64,000 nt of DNA, from positions 967,001 to 1,031,000 of the forward strand of contig CASBWL010000414.1 in the NCBI GenBank assembly GCA_949130495.1. Reading direction: 5' to 3'. The translations under genes and the position numbers were made by a program. The notes beneath the pieces are model-generated. The model was not told the DNA's origin and made no database searches. It was given only the letters and a program-made list of their open reading frames with translations. The DNA is from Sambucus nigra (taxonomy: Eukaryota; Streptophyta; Magnoliopsida; Dipsacales; Adoxaceae). Below are positions 58,741 to 64,000 of this stretch, in pieces; within the stretch, counting starts at the first letter, position 1, and each line of letters begins with the position of its first letter.

Positions 58741-59330
58741 ACTTGCTTCAGTTTAAAAAGAACAATGTTTAGGAACTTATCCCCAGACCTAGTGAGACGA
58801 ATGTGATAGGTACCAGGTGGATTTTCAAGAATAAAATGGTACCATAATCAGAAATAAGGCTAGGTTGGTCTCTCAAGGCTACACACAGATAGAGGGTGTA
58901 GACTTTGACGAGACATTTTCTCTTGTTGCGAGGCTTGAGTCCGTCCAGTCAGTACTAGCCATCGCATGTAATTTGCGCTTCAAGTTATATCAGATGGATA
59001 TCAAGAGTGCCTTTCTAAATGACATTCTATATGTGGAGGTTTATGTGGAACAACAAAAAGGGTTTGAAGACCCTCAGAACCCGAAGCACGTCTACTATTT
59101 GAGGAAATCCTTATATGTTTTGAAGCAAGAACTACGTGCTTGGTACGAGAGGCTTACTTCCTATCTCTTATCCCATGCCTTTAAGAGAGGGGGATTTGAT
59201 ATGACATTATTGATCAAGAGAGATAACAGTGCTATTTTGGTTACCCAGTTCTATGTGGCTGATAGAGTCTTTGGGTCCACGTGCTCTCCCAAATTGCTCA
59301 CCACTTTGAGGAGGTGATGAAAAGTAGGTT
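58741..59330 (+). pseudogene. Copia reverse transcriptase (RT) domain
   Basis: Opens IGTRWIFKNKM (family: IGTKWVFRNK), shifts frame, then reads MVSQGYTQIEGVDFDETFSL, VARLESVQSVLAIACNLRFK, LYQMDIKSAFLNDILYVEVY and LRKSLYVLKQELRAWYERL. The catalytic strand is QFYVADRVFGST; the family has YVDDIIFG, so the first Asp of the pair is Ala. The enzyme would be inactive even without its stops. Confidence 0.92.
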
Positions 59331-60198
59331 TGAGATGAGCATGGTAGGTGAGCTTACATTCTTCCTTTGTCTCTAGGTTCATCATCTAGAGGATGGGATG
59401 TTCATCTCCAAATCCAAGTGTGCTAGAGACCTAGTGAAGAAATTTGGTTTAGACTCCTCTAAGCATTCACGTACACCTATGAGTACTTCTATCAAGCTTA
59501 GTAAGGACACTTCAGGCAAGGACGTAGAGTAAACCTTGTATTGTAGTATGATAGGTAGTCTTCTCTACTTGACTACCAGTTACCCGGACATAGCCTCTAG
59601 TGTTGGAGTCTATGCACGATATCAGGCATCCCCGAAAGAGTCACACTTACTCGCTCTAAAATGTATTATTAAATATGTGATTGGGACTCTTTCCTATGGT
59701 ATTTGGTATTCCTTTGATAGAAATATCCGTCTGTCCACCTATTCGGATGTCGATTGGGCCAAGGATGTAGATGTTTGTAAGAGAACTTTTGGTGGGTGTT
59801 TATACTTTGGTTTGTCTCTTGTATCCTATCTAATCAAGAGAAAAAACTCCATCTCTTTGTCCACTGCGTAGGCTGAGTACATCATCGTTAGGAGTTATTT
59901 CACGTAACTCTTGTGGACGAAGTAAATGTTGGAGGATTATGGAATTTCATAGGACACCATGACCATCTCATGTGATAACATGAGAGCGATTCATATATCT
60001 CGTAATTCGGTCCAATAATCGCGCACAAGGCACATTAGGATACGCGAGCACTTTATACATCAATTAGGTTAGGAAAGAGTCATATCCCTGAGTTTTGTAC
60101 CCACCGACCTTCTGTTAGTAGATATTTTCATGAAACCTTTAGATGCCCTTAGATTCGAGAGTCTTAGGAACTCTTTAGGGATTTGCACAGTTGATTAA
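59331..60198 (+). pseudogene. Copia RNase H domain and pol C-terminus
   Basis: Family blocks are recognisable in shifting frames: FEMSMVGELTFFL (thumb), YCSMIGSLLYLTTSYPDIAS, VGVYARYQASPKESHLLALK, YSDVDWAKDVDVCKRTFGGC (first RNase H Asp), SLSTA stop AEYI (Glu) and MKPLDALRFESLRNSLGICT, closing at the TAA at 60196. This is the standard C-terminus of copia pol. Confidence 0.88.
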
Positions 60199-61771
60199 GG
60201 GGATGTTCCGTGTCTAGGATATGATGCATTGTCATGTTCATATAATATGATTCCTATTGCTAGTTTATATGATTTATATTATTATTATTTTTTTCTTTGT
60301 ATATTTTTTTTGAAAAATCCAAAAAGATTTTCTTTCTATATTTTTTTTTAGAAAAGCACATAAAGATTTTTGTATTTTCTTACACCTCATATGGATGAGC
60401 ATTTAAGATAGCCGAGTCACAAATTCCATTTCCATTATTCACATGACTGTTTGATAGTGATTTGAGACGCTACATCATTTCATTCATGTGCTTTACATTG
60501 TTTGGAGTCTTTGAGATGTGATTAATGATACCTTTTCATATGTTTGGATCCTTATCTCCTTCATTTCACACAATCGCGTCTTTATTTTACCATTGTACTT
60601 GTCTATCTCATATTGTCTTGAGTGTTTCCATCTCAATTATGTCTATACAACGAACAATATGTGATAAAATTTAACAAGATTGGAATGCATGTAAAAACCG
60701 TTTGGTGAGATTATCTGGTATTTTAAAATGGGGAAGGTCTGCGAAAGGTTCATTTGGCCATTGCAAATACTAATCCACCATTATATCGGGCCTAAAAAAT
60801 TGAAGAATTTTATTATCCGGGGCCCGCAGAGGTTAAAAGAGGCCGAAAAATTTAAAGGCAATAAAAAGCAATACATGCTGAATATGGGCCATTAGGTTTC
60901 CCCATCAATTCTCCGATGTTTGATAATTTAGATCACCTCTAAACAAAATATAAATCTGAGGGATTTTGGATGGAGAATTTAAATAGGTTTGCACTTCCTT
61001 GAAAGTCCTGAAAAAGCATTAAATAGTTTTGGACGTTATTGGTTTGGAAATACATTTAATCTTTGATTTACTGATTTGATTGAGTCAATTTCTTATAATT
61101 CCATCTTTTACACCTAAGGAATATGTTGGTTTCATTCGTTAGAAATATCCGATATTCATCATTCACATATGTTATGTTTATTTGCATTGATTTTCCTATC
61201 GAATTTGCTCACACCACTACATTTCCACTATCATTGTCTTGGTTGTTTTTGTGTGCTTTAATGGTGTGATTCTTTGTTGTATATTTTGTGTGAAATTTTT
61301 TGAAAAATTCAAAAATAGAAAGTTTATTACCTTGTGAAATTCTCCATTTTCATTTATTATTGCTTCTCATAACTGTCTATTTGGGGACAAAATAAAAAGG
61401 GGGAGAATGAATTATGGGGGAGAATTTTTTGGTATTGTTTTGTTGATTTAACAATGATTTTCTTAAGCTTAATTGATCTTTGATTTTTGCATGTCATTAT
61501 ATTTCAAATTGTTGCGTGTCATGGGTTTCTGCTTTATCTCATGTGTGTAGGTACAAAATTGATGATTATTGGATTGCACACCCTGATGAGAAAAGCTTTG
61601 AGAGTTTCTGAAGATTTGAAGATGTTGGAGTTTGATTGACGACATGTCACTTAGTATTCTCAGTTTGAGGGTTTAATGGGGATATTATCTTATATCTCAT
61701 TTCCTTGTTGTATGTAAATAGCATAATTCATATTTTTTATGTATGTACCGACATAGACATAGAGGGAGATT
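60199..61771 (+). other. Copia 3' internal region and polypurine tracts
   Basis: About 1.57 kb with no open frame of note, in the place where SIRE elements often carry an env-like ORF; I see none. AAAAAGGGGGAGAATGAATT and ATGGGGGAGAATT lie at about 61396-61425, and AGAGGGAGATT immediately precedes the 3' LTR. The first resembles the internal purine tract typical of SIRE elements. Confidence 0.65.
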
Positions 61772-62781
61772 TGTAAGGACATAATTTTATAAATATCCAG
61801 GGTATAATCTAGGAATTTTCTCTTTGTCCTAGATCACAGTATGTATGTCTGATACCACTACATTCGTCACGTCAACACGATCATCCTCGACGGCCTTGAT
61901 ATGAATCCATGCATCCACTATGTTCACACGTGCATCTGCTACATGCGACGTACTGCTCAACTATTCCCACTACTCCACTTCGTGTTATTGGTAAAATGGT
62001 TTATTGGAGTTTTTAATATTTTCATAAATATTTGAAAATGTTTAAAAAAATATTTTTCGAAGTCTGATTTATTTTTAACACAAAACCAAAAAAAATTCTA
62101 AGTGTAGAAGCGGACTTTTTCGGTCGTCAAGCTTGTTCGAATGACATCGCTCTGTCGTTAAAAGGACATGAGCATGTCACGCGATCTCATTCGAGTGACA
62201 AGTGTTCTCGTTCGAGAGACATGCCTATATCCTTCGAGCGACGACGCCACCTCGATTTTCATATAAATATCTGTACCCATTCTGCATATTTTTCCAAGTC
62301 TTTTTCGTACACGTTTCTTCGATTTATAGCCCGAGAAACATACTTCAAGTTTTTAAGGTTTCATGTATTTTTTATTCATAAAACCATTCTTAAATATGTG
62401 TGTGAATCTTTAAACCTTCAAAGGATCGTTTTTACTCATATGGAGTAACTGGTGGAGAAGCCAACTCTTTTCCATTGCTTCCTATATGGAGTTCTTACGG
62501 GAGATTACAGCCGATGACATCAGAACCAACACCTGAGGGTATTTCGTATGTCACTCATTTTTTCAGTATAATCCGTGTAAATCGTTCTTTAAAATTAGAG
62601 TGAAAATAAAAAAGGTTTTGTCCCTTTGGGGCATTTTTCCTCATTTTTGTGTTTGTTTGTGATTGAATATTCTTGAATGATCATATAGTCTTCAATCAAA
62701 CCTAGATGCATATTTTAGGATTTATTTGAAAAACTAAGTTTAATTAAATAATTTATTTATTTGAACAAAAGTGCACTCCCA
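61772..62781 (+). repeat. Copia 3' LTR
   Basis: TGTAAGGACATAATTTTATA ... GTGCACTCCCA, about 1010 bp. It differs from the 5' LTR by many substitutions and by about 45 extra bases around 62190-62240 (GTGTTCTCGTTCGAGAGACA). Confidence 0.92.
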
Positions 62782-63360
62782 GCTTCCATCTGAAAGAAAG
62801 AAAGAGGGGGAATGATCCTAGCGAGCAGGGCAAGGGAGTTGGGAATGGTGCTAATGGAGCACCGTAGTAGGAGATAGGCAGACAATAGGGGAAAGAATCT
62901 TAGTAGGGGGATTATACTAAGAGATTTAAAACTTGGGGTTACCGACCCAAGGGAGATTCCAGGCAGTTCTAGTCGAGTCCTTACCAGTAGTAGCACGTTC
63001 TTCAGGGACATTAGGGACAAAGTAAAAATAGGGGAGGCTATAAGGGTTCAGGCAACTTGGGGCAATAATTGGGATAGCCTCGACAAGGCCAACATCAGCG
63101 ATAGAGGCAGGGTAACTTCCAGATCATTTCTTTGTGTACGGGAAGAAAAGTCACATGAAGAGAAAGTTTCCATAAAGGGGAAGAGGACCACAACAGCAGG
63201 GTGCCTAGCAGGGGAAGAAAGAACTGTTATCCTCGGTAGAACCAACACCATAATACCCACCATACTAGTGGCAGTTATAGTACATAAGGGTCCATAATTT
63301 TAGAGCTGTGGTCATACATCAAGCCCCACGGACGCCACCTGCAGTAGAGGATATATTTCC
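62782..63360 (+). pseudogene. Outer chromovirus gag C-terminus, decayed
   Basis: Resumes the gag cut at 53989. The sequence is purine-rich and riddled with stops. A zinc-knuckle remnant reads DHFFVYGKKSHMKRKFP (family: C-x2-CGKKGHMKRDCP), with all three Cys replaced and only the His left. It is followed by a Gln-rich stretch (PQQQ) before protease. Confidence 0.7.
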
Positions 63361-63820
63361 TATTCACGTGCTTGAGGGTAGGATTTGATACATGGGCATC
63401 AGACTCATTTATAGCCACAAAATTTGCGAGGGAGTTCTATTTATTATAGACAACCAATAGTCTTATTATGTGTGTAGAGTCACCTTTGGGTAGTATGTCT
63501 CTTGTACACTCAATCTTTGGGGTGTCCATATTTATTTAGGGAGATTATGTTTAGCCGCCAACCTCCTAGTGTTAGATATGGAGCGTTATGATGTTTTCTT
63601 AGGTATGGATTGGTTAGAGGGATATCGGGGAATGATGGATTATTTTGGGATAACGATTGTGTTCTCTATTCCAGGGGAGGATATGTTCCTAGTGGAGATG
63701 CCTCTTCCCAAGGTAGGGTCAAGAACACATTTTTATTACATTGAGGAGGAGACCTCACAGGTAGTGGTTGTATTTTTAGACTCAATTCGAGTGGTGAGAG
63801 AGTTTGAGGACATGTTTTAG
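63361..63820 (+). pseudogene. Outer chromovirus protease
   Basis: The catalytic motif reads FDTWASDSFIAT at about 63384-63419 (family: FDTGASHSFI), so the essential Gly is Trp. A stop and a frame change follow. An open stretch from 63569 gives LDMERYDVFLGMDWLEGYRG, MMDYFGITIVFSIPGEDMFL and VVVFLDSIRVVREFEDMF, ending with TAG at about 63818 just where the PR-RT linker starts. Confidence 0.88.
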
Positions 63821-64000
63821 GAGATACCTGGGCTGCCGCCTACTCGAGAAATTGATTTCATTATTGACTCAACACCGGGTACGAGGCCTATCACCCGAGC
63901 GCCTTATCGTATGGCCCTATCCTAGATGCCGAAGTTGATGGAGCAGATTCAATAACGTTTAGGGCAAGGTTTTATCAAATACATTACATCACCGTGGGGG
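63821..64000 (+). pseudogene. Outer chromovirus RT, N-terminal start, cut by window end
   Basis: The same frame continues [32 protein letters not shown], a stop, PKLMEQIQ, a stop and GQGFIKYITSPWG, the classic start of Ty3/gypsy RT (family: ELPGLPP, PGTxPISxxPYRM, GFIRPSxSPWGAP). The rest lies outside the window. Confidence 0.92.

Larger units (their letters stand above)
53990..62781 (+). mobile_element. SIRE-like Ty1/copia retrotransposon
   Basis: An element of about 8.8 kb. LTRs (969 and about 1010 bp) start TGTAAGGACAT(G/A)ATTTTATA and end CACTC(T/C)CA. The PBS TTGGTATCAGAGCC lies at 54961, two bases after the 5' LTR. Then come gag, PR (WYFDSG), GAG-pre-integrase, IN, RT, RNase H in copia order, a non-coding interval of about 1.57 kb and a polypurine tract AGAGGGAGATT before the 3' LTR. 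It interrupts the outer gag. Flanking bases GCTGT and GCTTC share only three or four positions, so the target duplication is eroded. The LTRs differ at many positions. All ORFs are broken and RT reads YVAD in place of YVDD. Confidence 0.92.

Noticed and set aside
60199..61771. An env-like gene in the copia element
   Set aside because: SIRE elements often carry one here, but no frame of useful length or motif is present in this copy.
53985..62786. A perfect target-site duplication for the copia element
   Set aside because: GCTGT and GCTTC match only in part; an eroded duplication is likely but not shown.

Overview
The window is plant nuclear DNA, probably from a eudicot. The organism cannot be fixed from sequence alone. 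It shows no intact host gene. What it contains is LTR retrotransposons of plant type (Ty3/gypsy chromovirus, two Ty3/gypsy Tat-lineage elements, Ty1/copia SIRE-like), a CACTA (En/Spm) terminus, MITE-like hairpins, satellite and minisatellite arrays, TA/GT/GA microsatellites and one decayed plant glycosyltransferase fragment. Every coding region seen carries stops, frameshifts or lost catalytic residues, as in old silenced heterochromatin.

Layout. 1-4.25 kb: unassigned DNA with a GT47 (exostosin-like) pseudogene fragment at about 1.04-1.31 kb and a reversed copia gag relic at 2.3-2.84 kb. 4.26-8.91 kb: a low-complexity ATATATGC block, an 18-copy satellite of about 168 bp, a possible terminal exon, and the palindromic subterminal region and end of a CACTA transposon. 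9.1-13.5 kb: start of a SIRE-like LTR, then a large chromovirus-type LTR relic. 13.5-19.2 kb: relic DNA with a second ATATATGC block, a 185-bp tandem array and a near-perfect hairpin. 19.2-31.4 kb: Tat-1, a complete but dead Tat-lineage element on the minus strand. 31.4-33.26 kb: AT-rich spacer with a MITE-like element. 33.26 kb to the window end: an outer plus-strand chromovirus, split by two insertions. One is a minus-strand solo LTR at 36412-53238 with a perfect ACCAG target duplication, which itself contains Tat-2 (38956-51112). The other is a SIRE-like copia element (53990-62781). The outer element resumes at 62782 with gag end, protease and the first part of RT.

How the parts relate. 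In both Tat elements the minus-strand order is LTR, PBS, gag, PR, RT, RNase H, IN, then a tandem-repeat array, then antisense (plus-strand) extra genes, the polypurine tract and the other LTR. The antisense genes have plausible introns, a segment resembling the 'putative gypsy type transposon' (Transposase_28) family and a coiled-coil tail. Tat-2 carries a second antisense gene of about 427 codons that I do not recognise. The tandem array in each element lies where the pol transcript and the antisense gene would converge. This repeated architecture is the most interesting biology here.
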